Both the position numbers and the translations under genes were made by a program. Below the pieces are notes generated by a model that saw only the letters and a list, made by a program, of their open reading frames with translations, ran no database searches and had not been told where the DNA came from. From Glebionis coronaria (lineage: Eukaryota; Streptophyta; Magnoliopsida; Asterales; Asteraceae), in NCBI GenBank assembly GCA_025667525.1, contig CM046876.1, positions 530,450,538 to 530,514,537 on the forward strand: a DNA stretch of 64,000 nt, given 5' to 3'. Within the stretch, counting starts at the first letter, position 1, and each line of letters starts with the position of its first letter. Positions 9,933 to 21,847 of the stretch are shown piece after piece.

Positions 9933-12814
9933 TGTAACACCCCCACAAATGCTATGCGCAGCAGAACTACAACATTGGGTGCTACACAGTATTCATTGCA
10001 CACAAGATATATCAAACGACGCTAAAAAGACGCCAACTTAAAACTTGAATTAAAAATTTTTAGATGATACATGTCCACGGTTTTTCCAACCCCAATTGGT
10101 ACAACAGAGTTTAGCGTTTTCGGTCCCCATGAATCTCAACCCAAGAATTTCAGTTTCACAACAACATTACATTAAACTTTAAAATGTTTAAGTAGAAAAA
10201 GGAGGAAAAAAAAGCGGACTCCAAGCCATACACACAACCTCCATCCCATGCATGCTCCATTCTACACTTCAGCGGTTACCTGAAACACATGCCAAAATTT
10301 TGGTCAACGAAAACGTTGAGTGGAATTCATAGGTTTTACAATCCATTTGAACGTATATAAAATAAAAACCATTCGTGATCATTTATAGACTTGTCGATCA
10401 AACAATCTATATTCAGGATACTGACAATTGTGTTTAAGCTCATGACACTAATCCGTTAACTCAATCACCCGCGTAATAATTACCGGCGTGATTCAGATGA
10501 AACCAGTACCCCTTCTAAAGGCATCAGTTGCAATTATACCTTATTTCTCATACAAAATAATCTACCGCAGAACTTACTCAACGTACAGCTTCTCGGCTAG
10601 CATTGGGTCATTAGCCCCGTAGTACTACAAATTGCATAAGCGGCTATTTCCCCCTACTCGAGGGCAGGACAATAGTTAATAGTTCATGATTTTAGGGACT
10701 TTTGCAACTTTGGTACTCAACACAATTTCTAAGGCAACTTTCGGGTCTAACAATCATTCATGATATACGTTCCTTTTAAAAACTAGCATGCATTTCCCTC
10801 GCGGGTAAAACAATTTGAAATAAATATAAGCGAGGCTATAAATTCACACCTTATATATTAAGTAGTCGGTAGTTCGAGGGATGATCACTGACGACGATAC
10901 GGATGCCCGGGTAAATCAACACCTATCAACAAATAACGCGTAATGAGTAATCTCATTTTAAATACCTTACGGTACTGTATAAAATACATAAATGATAGTC
11001 ACTTAGGACAATTATAACTCACGCCAAAACAAAACAACAAGCATCACTCATTTTATACCATTCGTTCTTATTATTTACGCTATCCATTTTTATCCATTTT
11101 CGTCGGTACTTACCGAAAGTACGGGCTGTTTTACTCTACTTTACCATTCTTATAAAATTTGACAAAATTCTCAAAAATCCTATAAGACCTGTAGATAACA
11201 TGTTTTTAATCCCAATAAAAGTTTTTACTTTTACGACTCGTTACTCAACGCCTTTCAAAACTACATTTTCCGGGCTGAAATTGTACTTCGACCAACCTTG
11301 ACCTCTTTGACCTATATGAAATACACCTTTGACTTCTTTGACTCCTAAGTCAACTTATAGACTCAATTACACAGGTTTGTGACCAAATTTTTGACCCTTG
11401 ACCATTTACCAATTCATACTTGTGGTCCTCGGGATTTGACTAAAACTATACATAAATTCGGATTATGAAAGTCCTCGTCTCCCGGTACTCGATCTTTAAA
11501 ACCTCATAACTTTTAGCTCGTTTTGAGTCACGGGCTCTACCTTATACCAAATTAAAGATAAAAAGACCCTCTACAACTACATTTAGTTTTCAAGACCTGT
11601 AGGAAAAATAAATTTTATGAAATGACCTCAAAGTTTCTGCCTAAATTTGGCTATACCAAAACCATGCTTAAACTCGATTCCAAACCTTCTAACCACCACT
11701 AGGCATCATCCTAAGCTTCCCTAAACATATCCAAACACAAGTTTTCAGTCCTACCCCTATTGATCAACCAATCTCATAATCAAGAAAATATAAAAACAAA
11801 CATGCAACCACTAAAACCTATCTAAAACATCACTAAACAATAAACCAAACACAAGACAAAGCTCAAAATTCATCAACCACCATGGCTCCCCAAACACCCC
11901 CTTATGCCGTGGGGTTTGGGTGACCAAATCACCACAACCAAATTAATTTTGGTGGGTTTTTGTTGGTGATTATACACACACTAGGCATGAATTTAACATG
12001 CATTACAACAATTAGCCTCAAAAACGAATTTGGATCATCTTGAAAATTTTTGGAAAATTTTTGTTAGTGCATGTGTAATCAAACCACGGATTAACACTCA
12101 CCAAGGGATTCTAAGAGGTGGTCTTAAGTTAGTTTTTGTGAAAACTCAAGAAAAAAATGGTGGGATGGTGGTTTTTGGGTGGGTAGCCGTCGGCTAGAGG
12201 GAGAAGAGAGAGTGTGTTTGATTTGTTTTTGTGTGAAATGTGTTTGTGTGTTTGTGTTTATGGCTTTTTGGTGTATTGGGAGGGACCTTAGTGTAAATAA
12301 AGGTTTCTTTTGGCCTTAATTAAAAACGCCATTAAAACTTTGCGGTTTCGACTCACTAGTCAATTTTGAAAATTTTACGGGAGTCGGAAATCATCCCGAA
12401 CACTCCAAAATATTTTTGGGATACTTTAAATGTACTCGGAAGGCTATAAAACTCACCCGACTCAACTTAACACGAACCGTAAGTAAAATTCTCGAAAAAA
12501 ATTACATTATCGATAAATCGTTAATAATTATAGAAATTTGGGCATCCATCGGTATCGTAGTCGTTATCGGTTCTTCTTAAATCGTCAAACGTTAAATTAC
12601 GACCGTAAACGTTGGTTTCAACTTAAACCGTCAAATAAATCCACGATAAAAATTCTTAAAAATTTCAAAAATATACGTAAAATAGGATTAAATAAATGAC
12701 GTTGGGCTCGGAATATCACATCCACAAGTGAGTCACAACTTAAGAGAGATGCTCATACTGAACAGCTCTTGAGACAATAACTTAGCATCATACGGCACTT
12801 TCACGGGTGTTACA
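9933..12814 (-). mobile_element. Solo LTR, family Y (2882 bp)
   Basis: The ends TGTAACACCC and GGGTGTTACA are inverted. Both flanks carry the 5-bp target duplication GTACA (9928-9932 and 12815-12819). No internal region, primer site or coding sequence is present, so this is a solo LTR left by LTR-LTR recombination. Minus orientation is inferred from leader blocks shared with the Tekay-like LTR in reverse: CGCGGG near 10801, GCGAGGCTATAAATTCACAC near 10829 and GCATAAGCGGCTATTT near 10633. A G-poor, microsatellite-like CA-rich stretch of the minus strand (about 12210-12290) may mark its leader. Confidence 0.85.
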
Positions 12815-14520
12815 GTACACATCATGAAAATAAATCACAAGTTCATAATAAGATCTAAACTATGTCTAGACCTAAAAATCAAACATAAATCCATGTACAT
12901 TCTTATATAGCTCACGGCTATATTTTAGATCTTGGTACTTCCAAGATTAACACTATATCTAGTTTCTAAGTCTTGTAGTTATTTAAAATACAATCATGAT
13001 TATCTAGTTTACATGTATGTTTCTAAGGTTACTATTTTTCTAAGGAGACCACATATAGCTCACGGCTATATTGCCTCTTCCCAAGGTTCCCATAATCTTG
13101 TTTTATGTTTAACATATTCAAGTTAGCCTTTGCCACTAGATCTATGGTTTATAATAACATGCATGTACATTTTATCCATTTAAACCTTATGTAACCCACG
13201 GCTACATTTATACACATAAGTTGTATTTGTGATTTTTAATAGTCATTTTAACATGTATCATTTCATATTCCATCATTTAAACTTAACACATGATTCACAT
13301 AAACATTAACCATATATGCCGTGACCTTTAAGGTCATGGTCTTCAAGACTTTTAAGTTACACACACCCATTTTATGAGATCTATGGCTATTGGTTTAACC
13401 ATAGTCCCATAAGACTAGATTTGTAACTCATGCAACTTTTTGATTTACAAATGTTTCATATAGTTTTTAAATCAAGTTTAAAACATAACATACCAATCAT
13501 AAGTTCCTTATCAAAAGGTTTTTGAATCATGAACATCATTTTTATAAATAAGTCGTGACCTATAATGGTCATAGCTTCATCAAATCTTGATTTTTAACAT
13601 GTTATCTTACTTGTGTTTATAGATGTATGATGATGCATGCATGAAGAAATGAAAGAACAAGTAGTGTATACCTTTCTTGCCCAAAAGTACCTCAAATGAT
13701 CTAGGTGAACAAGGTGGTTTGAGATCTACTCAAAATGATGAAGAAAACCCTATGTATAAATCAAGCTGTGGCCTAGATGGCTTAGCTAGGGCTTGTTTAT
13801 AGTAAATCCAAGGGAATGATACTACTAATGATTTGTAGTAAAGATGAGACAAAGATCTTGGTGGATTTAATGAACAACTTTGGATTATTGTGGCTTAATG
13901 CCGAATGATTTGAGAGAGAGAGATGAAGAGAGAATGAGATTTGGTTGCATGAGGAGTTGAGAGAATGTATGTGTATGTGTTTCGGATTAAAGGGAGAGAG
14001 AAGGGTGAAGGCAAAAAGGCATGATTGCCTTGGTAAGAACTATTGTGCCATGTGTTGGCTTTTCCAAAACAAAGACAACCCATCTTCTTCCACATATGGG
14101 GTGTCGTGTCTAGCTAGCCAAAAAGGAGGGTAATGGGCTTTGGCTTGGGCTCATGTTGGGCTAGTACATAAAGAGTAAGTTCTTGGGCTAGTATAAGGAG
14201 GTTAAGAACATGTTTGTGGTATACACTCTTGTACACATACACGGCTACATACACTATGTAGCATGTTTTTCCAACTTTGATATAGTGTGTTGTGTATAGC
14301 CAAGTATTGATTATACATTTTTATCATTTGTTCTCCTAGTCTTAAGTACAAGGTTTGAGCTATGTAACTTATTTACAACAAGTGTGAAATGTAAAGGTAT
14401 AAGTACCTAAATGAACAAGTTCACACTCAACCTATAGGGATACACATGTGAGTATGTGTTCTAGGATTAATAGGTGAAATTTCATTACATAAAAATCATG
14501 GTAAAATCATGGATTTTACA
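12815..14520 (-). other. Right part of family X LTR
   Basis: AT-rich, no gene. Three copies of the phrase 'CACGGCTA' (near 12914, 13062 and 13200) echo one near 9833 left of the solo LTR, which supports continuity of X across the insertion. A purine-rich GAGAGA stretch at 13912-13940 is the reverse of the CT-rich leader typical of these LTRs. Confidence 0.5.
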
Positions 14521-15597
14521 TTTTGAGTATGATATTGTTATGTATGATCTATTTCTCGAGTCATTATTAATGAACGCGTCTTATTTGATAGGTAGCGGTT
14601 CTCGTGTTTGAAAGGCATCCTCTATCATCGACGATCATCTTGCTAGATCTCTTATACTAAGGTGAGTCTGTAGCCTCGCTTTTCATGCTAGCTACTAAAT
14701 GTTTTATTACCCGCGAGGGGGATACATGCTATTTGAAAATAAATGAACACAAGTCATGAGTAATTGTTGGACCCGAATGTTGCCTAAGTTGTTTACATTG
14801 TATTGAGTACCTTGTTCCTAAAGACCCTAAAATCATGAGCCGTTGACTATCTTTTGACTTGATGTTGTGAGTCGGGAATAGCCGCTTATTCTAATGATAG
14901 TACTATTGGGTTGACCACCCTATCTGAGACCAGGTTACGCTGAGTAACCTCTGGGAAGGATAATTTACGGGAATAAGAATGTGGTATTCTAGCAACTGAT
15001 ACCCTAGAGGGGAAATGGTTTTATTCTAGTCATGCCAGCATTTGGCGTGGGTGACTATTTGGTTAAGGGGTCGGTGTCATGAGCTTAAATACAATGTTTT
15101 TGCCTTGCATATAGATTGTGTGTACGACAATTCTATAAATGATTATGATTGATTTTCTTCTTGTGTTCAAATGTGATTTGATAAACCTATAGACTCGCTC
15201 AACATTATTGTTGACTCGTTTTAGCATGTGTTATAGGTAATAGGAAGTGATGGAAGATGGAGCTTTGCTGTGAAGGTTGTGGTCTGGCTTTTGGAAGAAT
15301 GTTGGTCTAAAAACTATTTCTATCCTTTTACTGTTGAACAATTTGTTAAATGTTTGTGTACTGTACTAAACTTGTTGGTTGTTAGTCGAGATCCATGGGG
15401 ACTAAACGCTTTACTCTGGTGTCATTTTAGTACCGTATGGGATGAAATTATGCTTTAGACCTATTATGAAAATCTTGTTTATATTTTATGTGTAAACATC
15501 TCTCTTTTGAGTCGTTCAATATACATTGTGTGATGATGCTTGTGTCTAATACCCAATTGTGTATTTTCGCTGCGCAATGTAAATTGGGGGTGTTAGA
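14521..15597 (+). repeat. 5' LTR of the Tekay-like element (3' part)
   Basis: The fragment matches 23396 onward in the 3' LTR at about 97%. It ends GGGGGTGTTAGA, where sister LTRs end GTGTTACA. It contains AAGGTGAGTC at 14660, a possible splice donor, followed by AGCCTCGC and a CCCGCGAG block shared with other families in the window. An imperfect hairpin, GGTTAC/GTAACC, lies at about 14933-14949. Confidence 0.85.
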
Positions 15598-15599
15598 GA

Positions 15600-15613
15600 T
15601 TGGTAATCAGAGC
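15600..15613 (+). promoter_or_regulatory. Primer-binding site, tRNA-iMet type
   Basis: TTGGTAATCAGAGC starts 3 bp after the LTR. It matches the complement of the initiator Met tRNA 3' end (TGGTATCAGAGC) with one extra A, which would weaken priming. Confidence 0.82.
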
Positions 15614-16047
15614 TACAAGTTATAGAGAACTGGGTCAATTTTGAAAATTGTCCTAAACTATAACTTTGGTGTCGAAAGTATTTATTCTTCAAAAGCACAC
15701 AACTCCTCAACAACGCTCCGGTAAGATCACTTTTTGTTTTGTTTTGTATTATAGATGTATCCCTCATAACTGAAATGAATTCCCGAGTATTTAGTAAGTA
15801 AATAATACGATATTGTATTGGAATTATTGAAAGTACGTTGTGTGCTTGTCAGTATCATATTTATTTCTTTTTTTGCGAGCATTGCATAAACATCATTTGT
15901 ATTGTGTTGCATAGCAAGGATTACGTATAACATTTGCATAAGCGTTGCATACTAATTTTTGTTTTGTTAAGAATGACCTTATGTATCCTTGAACCCTTAT
16001 AATTGTAGAACATAGCTGGTTTACCTTGTGAGGATGGATGGATTGAT
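15614..16047 (+). other. Leader of the Tekay-like element
   Basis: This is 434 bp of AT-rich, non-coding leader. At its end are two tiny upstream ORFs starting at 16034 and 16038. The stop codon of the first overlaps the ATG of the next ORF as ATGA. Confidence 0.55.
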
Positions 16048-16857
16048 ATGACTAATGTATTGGACGGTGAGGAAGTAGTTAACTTTGGTGCTAGTGACGA
16101 TGAGGAGCCTTATGAGTATTTAGATGATGGAATTGCTCCTACTACAGTTGGACAGGCCGAGCCTGAAGTGATTCAAGATAGTTATGTTCCAAGAGTTAAT
16201 GTTGTGCCACATATTGTTCTGGACTGTCAACGACCTGTTGTACGTTCTTCGACGCCTACTTGTGATGCTTATATGAGTAGTTTGCCTAGGATTGCATTTG
16301 CTAGGGGTAATGTTCCTGTTGAGTCGATTAGTGCTGCTAGTGCTCGATCTATTCATGATGGCATATCTAAGGTTTATTGTCCAGGTCCTAGGTCTTATGA
16401 TGATATTTTCTGGTTTCTCAAGAAGTTTGATAGATATTTGTTCGAAAGGTATTTAGTTGAAACCCGTGTGATTAGAAGGTTTGAGCAGAATGAGAAGAGG
16501 TTTGACAAGTTTGTTAGTAGTGTGAAGAGATCAGAGTTTGTTAGAGCAAGGGAAATGGATGAAGTTGTTAGGTTAAGATCTATGGTGATGAATTTGAGTG
16601 GGAAAATTGAAAGGTTACGTGAGGAGCAAGAAAGGAATGTAAGGTTGAATGCGTGGGGTTTGCCTGTGAGATCTTTTCCTAGTCGAGGTGTGGTGATTCG
16701 TGATGTGCTAAGTCAGGTTGAAGCTCAGGTGTTAGTGAAGCCAAGTGAAGGAGGAAGTCGAAAGGGAAAGGAAAAAGTGGAGGAAGATTCTGAGGAAGAT
16801 GATAGCAGAAGTGATGATGAGCCGATGTATAAGAAGCTGCGGGGATCAGATGTTTAG
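16048..16857 (+). CDS. Extra ORF upstream of gag in the Tekay-like element, function unknown
   Basis: This is an uninterrupted 269-codon ORF between the primer site and gag. I do not recognise the family. It begins acidic (residues 7-30). A weakly conserved-looking core follows (GPRSYDDIFWFLKKFDRY at about 112-129), then a charged helix with heptad character (about 140-200). The tail changes from basic to strongly acidic and ends with a KKLRG stretch, so a nuclear role is conceivable but unproven. No zinc knuckle, protease or membrane segment is visible. It is the only element ORF of this size here without a lesion; with about 3% LTR divergence, chance survival is possible. The start is chosen because both upstream ATGs are followed at once by stops. 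Confidence 0.6.
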   Translation: MTNVLDGEEVVNFGASDDEEPYEYLDDGIAPTTVGQAEPEVIQDSYVPRVNVVPHIVLDCQRPVVRSSTPTCDAYMSSLPRIAFARGNVPVESISAASARSIHDGISKVYCPGPRSYDDIFWFLKKFDRYLFERYLVETRVIRRFEQNEKRFDKFVSSVKRSEFVRAREMDEVVRLRSMVMNLSGKIERLREEQERNVRLNAWGLPVRSFPSRGVVIRDVLSQVEAQVLVKPSEGGSRKGKEKVEEDSEEDDSRSDDEPMYKKLRGSDV

Positions 16858-17255
16858 TCCTTTTATGTTGTTTTTATTTAGCCTTGTTGTAATAGAACTT
16901 ATGTAGACTGGTACTCTAGTTATGATGAAACTTAATGACTTTTAAGTTTGATGTGATGAAGGGTTGTAGTGACATTACTTGTCACAATTTTGTGGAAATT
17001 TTCTAACGCAATCCAAATTACCTTCATGACTTATGATTTGTCTTATTATTTCTTTTGTGAATTGGTTAATGATTCATTATGAACTGTTTGTTGGTGCATG
17101 TAGTATCCATGTTACATCTTGATAGAGAAATCCTTCTTCTTATCTTGATATGAATACTTACTTGTTCTTTTTCTTCTGTGTCGTCACAGGGAGGAAGAAG
17201 TTGGGAGGCATTTTTCTGACTTTACTAAATTGTTGTTTGGTTAGTTTCCTAAAAC
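16858..17255 (+). other. Spacer between the extra ORF and gag, with splice-acceptor-like site
   Basis: No coding sequence is visible. A pyrimidine-rich run (about 17163-17182) ends in TCACAG at 17184-17189, a good plant 3' splice site, 66 bp before the gag ATG. Paired with AAGGTGAGT in the LTR it could give a spliced gag-pol mRNA that omits the extra ORF. This is inference. Confidence 0.4.
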
Positions 17256-18480
17256 ATGCCGCCTAAATTGACAACTGCTACTGTTAATACCATGATTGAG
17301 CAAGCTATTGCTAGAGCACTGGAAGCTGAATGTGCTGCGAGGAACCAAGAGGCTGAGAATAGGAATGCTGCTGGTCAGGTTGAAGGGAATGTTGCAAATC
17401 CAGTTGCAGGTAATACTGATGAACCAGCGGGAAGAATGTTGTGGGACAAGTTGGAGGTAATGCTGCTGTTCAACAGATTCAGAAGGAATGTTCTTATGCA
17501 AGTTTCATGAAATGTGGACCTACCTAATTTCGTGGTACTGGTGGTGCTTTGGAATTAAGGAAGTGGATTGAAAAGATTGAAAGTACTTTTGAAATCAGTG
17601 GATGTTCAGAAGCTAGTAAGGTGAAATTTGATGCAGCTACTTTTCAGGATGATGCATTAAGCTGGTGGAATAGTCAGGTAGCTACTGTGGGTTTGGTTGA
17701 AGCTAATGCTAGAACATGGACTGTGACCAAAGGACTGCTGACTGCTAAGTTTTGTCCTGAGGAAGAGTTAGGTCAGTTGGAGGATGAGTTGAGGCATTTG
17801 GTGCTAAGAAACAATGATATTGTAGCTTATACAAGGAGATTCTCTGATTTATGTTTGTTGTGTCCTGATGCTTTTGCTGATGACCGTAAAAAGATGAAGT
17901 AGTATATTAGAGGTTTATCTAGTAATATCAAGGGAGAGGCTACTTCGTCGAAACCTAATTCATTTGATGAAGCTGTTCAGATGGCTCATGCTTTAATGGA
18001 TGTAAAGCTGCAAGATCGAAAGGATAGTATTGCTGAGGGGAATAAGAGAAAGTGGGAAGCTGCACACTCAAACCCAGAATCATGGTGGTTATCGTAACAA
18101 CAATAACCAAGGACCGAATAGGAATCAACAATATAATTTGAGAAGGAATGATGGTCTTCGTCCTGCCACTGGAAATCAAGGTAACAAGGTGAATCTAAAG
18201 TGTGGTCGATGTAATATGTATCATGTTGGAAATTTTCCATCTGCTTGCAATAAGTGTGGGAAGGCCGGACATAAGATGGCAGATTGTAGAAACAAGGGTG
18301 TGGCCACTGGAGCCAATGCTGTTAAAGTAGTTAGCTGTTCTGGATGTGGAGGCCGTGGACATAAGCAAGGGAACTGTCCGAGGTCCGGCATACGACAAGA
18401 AGGCAATGTTGCTGCTGGGACTGCTACTCCAGCCTATGTCGTGGGAGATGCTGACAAACTTCAAGGGTCGAACGTGGTGA
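17256..18480 (+). pseudogene. gag: Tekay-like gag, broken
   Basis: It starts MPPKLTTATVNTM, a start typical of this lineage. Capsid-like sequence follows, with WIEKIESTF, LSWWNSQV and a YTRRFSDLC block. The nucleocapsid has two zinc knuckles, CNKCGKAGHKMADC (about 18247-18288) and CSGCGGRGHKQGNC (about 18337-18378). Gag packages the RNA. Lesions: frame change near 17455, TAA at 17525-17527, TAG at 17900-17902, and a second frame change near 18060 that returns to the first frame. The boundary with protease is approximate because gag and pol are one polyprotein in this lineage. Confidence 0.85.
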
Positions 18481-21400
18481 CTGGTACGTTCTTACTTGAT
18501 GCTTGTTATGCTAGTGTGTTATTTGATTCTGGATCCGATAGAAGTTTCGTAGATGTTAGATTCAGTCAGCTATTGGATAGAGGACAAGTGAGATTGATAA
18601 CTAGTTATAAGGTGGAGCTAGCTGATGGTAAGGTTGTAAGCACTAGTTTTATACTAAAAGGTTTTTCCTTGAAGTAAGGTAATTATGTGTTTAGTATTGA
18701 TTTGATGCCTATAGAATTAGGATCTTTTGACGTGATTGTTGGAATGGACTGGTTAGTTGGTAATGGTGCAGTGATTGTTTGTGGAGAAAGAGTAGTCCAG
18801 ATACCGCTAAGGAATAGGGTATTGACTGTGAAAGGTGATGAATGTACTTCTCGTTTGAGAGTTGTTTCTTGTTTAAAGATGATGAGGTATATAGAAGCAG
18901 GTTGTGATGTGTTTCTTGCACAGATAAGTAATGATGGTCTGAATGAAAGAAAATTAGAGGATGTGCCTATGATTAGGGAGTATCCTGAGGTTTTCCCTGA
19001 AGATTTGCCAGGATTACTGCCGCATCGTGAAGTGGAGTTTCGTATTGATTTAGTGCCGGGAGCTGTGCCTGTTGCTCGTGCATCGTATCGTTTAGCTCCA
19101 TCTGAGATGAAAGAATTATATGATCAATCGAAGGAATTGATGGATAAGGGATTTATTAGAGCGAGTTCGTCACCGTGGGGTGCTCTTGTTTTGTTTGTTA
19201 GGAAGAAAGATGGTTCTTTTAGAATGTGTATTGATTATTGAGAGCTTAACAAATTGACTGTCAAGAATCGGTATCCATTGCCGAGGATTGATGATTTGTT
19301 TGATCAGTTGCAAGGCTCAAGTGTATACTCGAAGATCGATTTGAGGTCTAGGTATCATCAACTGAGAGTTAGGGAAGAAGATATTCCTATAACAACTTTC
19401 CGTACTCGATATAGACATTTTGAATTTCAAGTGATGCCTTTTGGTTAACGAATGCGCCTGCTGTATTCATGGATCTGATGAATCGTGTATGTAAGCCGTA
19501 TTTTGATGAGTTTGTTATCGTATTCATTGATGATATTCTCATTTACTCTAAGAGTGAAGAAGAACATGAGAAGCATTTGAGAACAATTTTGGAATTGTTG
19601 AAGAAAGAGAAGCTGTATGCGAAATTCTCTAAGTGTGAATTTTGGTTGAAATCAGTGCAATTTCTGTGGCACGTGATTGATAGTGAAGGTGTTCGTGTGG
19701 ATCCTGCTAAGATTGAGGCAATCAAGGATTGGTCAGTGCCAACGACACCGACTGAAGTTCGCCAATTTCTTGGTCTAGCTGGGTATTATAGAAGGTTTAT
19801 CAAGAAGTTTTCACTAATTTCTAAGCCGTTGACCAAGCTTACTGAAAAGAATCGAGTGTTCGAATGGGGATTGGAAGAGGAATCTGCATTTAGTATGTTG
19901 AAGGATAAGTTGTGTTCTGCGCCGATTTTGTCTTTGCCAGAAGGGTCTGAGGATTTTGTAGTGTATTGTGACGCATCTCATAAAGGATTTGGAGCTGTGT
20001 TGATGCAAAGGGAGAAAGTAATAGCATATGCATCGAGGCAATTGAGGAAGCATGAAGAGAATTACAATACTCATGATTTAGAACTTGGGGCTGTAATTTT
20101 TGCTTTGAAGCTGTGGAGACACTACTTGTATGGAACTAAGTGTGTGGTATTCACTGATCATAAGAGTCTGCAATATATTTTGGATCAAAAGGAATTGAAT
20201 ATGAGACAAAGGAGATGGGTTGAGTTGCTGAGTAATTATGACAGCGAGATTCGTTACCATCCTGGTAAAGCGAATGTGGTAGCTGATGCACTTAGTAGAA
20301 AGGAAAGAGATAAGTCTATAAGAGTTAGAACTTTGGTAATGATGGAAAGTGTTGATTTGACAGAAGCGATATCGAAAGCCCAAGCTAATGGTTTGAAGGA
20401 AGAGAATGTTGAGGCAGAAAATTTGGGTAGAATGCTGAAACCTTTGTTTGAAGTAAGGTCAAATGGATTGAGGTATTTTGAGAATAGGATTTGGTTACCA
20501 TTGTGTTCGTTCGAGGAAGGTTCTTTAGGAGTGAGAGATTTGGTGATTAATGAATATCAAAAGTCGAAGTATTCAATACATACTGGATCGGACAAGATGT
20601 ATCAAGATCTTAAGAAAGTTTATTGGTGGCCGAATATGAAGGCAGATATAGCACAGTATGTTAACAAGTGTTTGACTTCTGCGAAGGTGAAAGCTGAAAA
20701 TAAGAAATCGTCTGGATTAATAGTGCAACCTGAGATTCCTGAGTGGAAATGGGAGAAGATTACTATGGATTTTGTGACAGGTTTGCCAAGGACTGCAAGT
20801 GGTTGTGATATGATATGGGTGATTATAGATAGATTGACTAAGTCTGCTCACTTTTTGCCAATGAAGAAGACGCATAGTATGGAGAGGTTAACAACAATGT
20901 ACGTAAAGGAGATTGTTTGTCGACATGGTGTGCCTTTGTCGATAATTTTTGATCGTGATAGTAGGTTTACCTCAGAATTTTGGAAATCTTTGCAGAAAGC
21001 GATGGGAACGGAGTTATGTTTGAGTACTGCATATCATCCGGAAACTGATGGACAAAGTGAAAGAATGATTCAAACGTTAGAGGATATGCTTCGTGCGTGT
21101 GTGATTGACTTTGGAAATGGTTGGGATAAGCATTTTCCATTGGTTGAATTTTCGTACAATAACAGTTATCATGCTAGTATTAAAGCCGCACCATTTGAAG
21201 CTTTGTATGGACGTAAGTGTAGATCTCCAGTGTGTTGGAGTGAAGTAGGAGAAAGTCAATTGACTGGACCTGAAATGATATTTGAGACGACTGAAAAGAT
21301 TGTGCAAATTAAGAAGCGTTTTTTATCTACCAGAAGTAGACAAAAGAGTTATGCTGATAACAGAAGGAAACCGTTGGAATTTGAAGTAGGAGACATGGTT

Positions 21401-21811
21401 ATGTTAAAGGTATCTCCATGGAAAGGAGTGATTCGTTTTGGAAAGAGAGGAAAGTTGAGCCCGAGATATATTGGACCATTTAAGATAATCCAAATGATTG
21501 GATTGGTGGCTTATAAGTTAGAGTTTCCTGATGAACTTAAGGCTATTCATAATACTTTTCATGTGTCTAATCTGAAGAAGTGTTTAGCTGAAAGGGATGT
21601 GGTGATTCCATTGGAGGAAATTCAACTTGACGATAAGTTGCAATTTATAGAGGAACCTGTAGAGATTATGGATAGGGAAGTTAAGAATTTGAAGCATAGT
21701 AGGATTCCGATTGTGAAAGTGAGATGGAACTCTAGACGTGGACCAGAGTTTACCTGGTCACGTGAGGATTTCTTTAAGGACAAGTATCCTCATTTGTTTA
21801 GTAAGGATTAA
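18481..21811 (+). pseudogene. pol: Tekay-like pol: protease, RT, RNase H, integrase, chromodomain
   Basis: Aspartic protease has the FDSGSDRSF active site (about 18523). RT spans about 18960-19700, with catalytic FIDD near 19525. RNase H follows ([10 protein letters not shown] near 19965; TDHKSLQY near 20155). Integrase has MDFVTG near 20765, DRDSRF near 20950 and a final QSERM Glu near 21057. A C-terminal GPFKI and chromodomain-like segment ends at 21811. Lesions: TAA 18675-18677, TGA 19239-19241 (probably CGA, a CpG deamination) and a one-base deletion near 19446. In the integrase zinc finger the second Cys of CxxC is Ser (CLTSAK) and the first His expected for the family appears as Gln, so two of four zinc ligands are lost. 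From 19469 the frame is open for 780 codons. Clearly inactive. Confidence 0.92.
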
Positions 21812-21834
21812 GCGCCGCGAACGTCGCTTCTTTT

Positions 21835-21847
21835 AAGAAGGAGGGGA
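21835..21847 (+). promoter_or_regulatory. Polypurine tract of the Tekay-like element
   Basis: AAGAAGGAGGGGA directly abuts the 3' LTR start TGTGATAACCC. Confidence 0.85.

Larger units (their letters stand above)
7943..14520 (-). mobile_element. LTR fragment of family X (minus), interrupted by solo LTR Y
   Basis: On the minus strand the fragment starts at 14520 with TGTAAAATCC. To its right, 14521 resumes the Tekay-like LTR, whose intact counterpart at about 23396 shows no such insertion. X is therefore an LTR element inserted in that LTR. Its other end lies beyond SIRE-A, off the window. With the 2.9-kb solo LTR removed, at least 3.7 kb of X remains. On the minus strand it has the leader-like blocks seen in the other Gypsy LTRs here, including GGTGAG near 8175 and a TTGACCATCCC block near 8010. 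No coding sequence is credible. The identity of its internal region is unknown. Confidence 0.65.

Noticed and set aside
12721..12814. Ending solo LTR Y at 12720 after AATATCACA
   Set aside because: No target duplication fits there. Extending to GGGTGTTACA at 12814 gives matching inverted ends and a perfect GTACA duplication.
15600..15613. tRNA-like sequence
   Set aside because: Only the short complement of the tRNA-iMet 3' end is present, which is a primer-binding site and not a tRNA gene. The same applies to the tRNA-Asp match at 29426.
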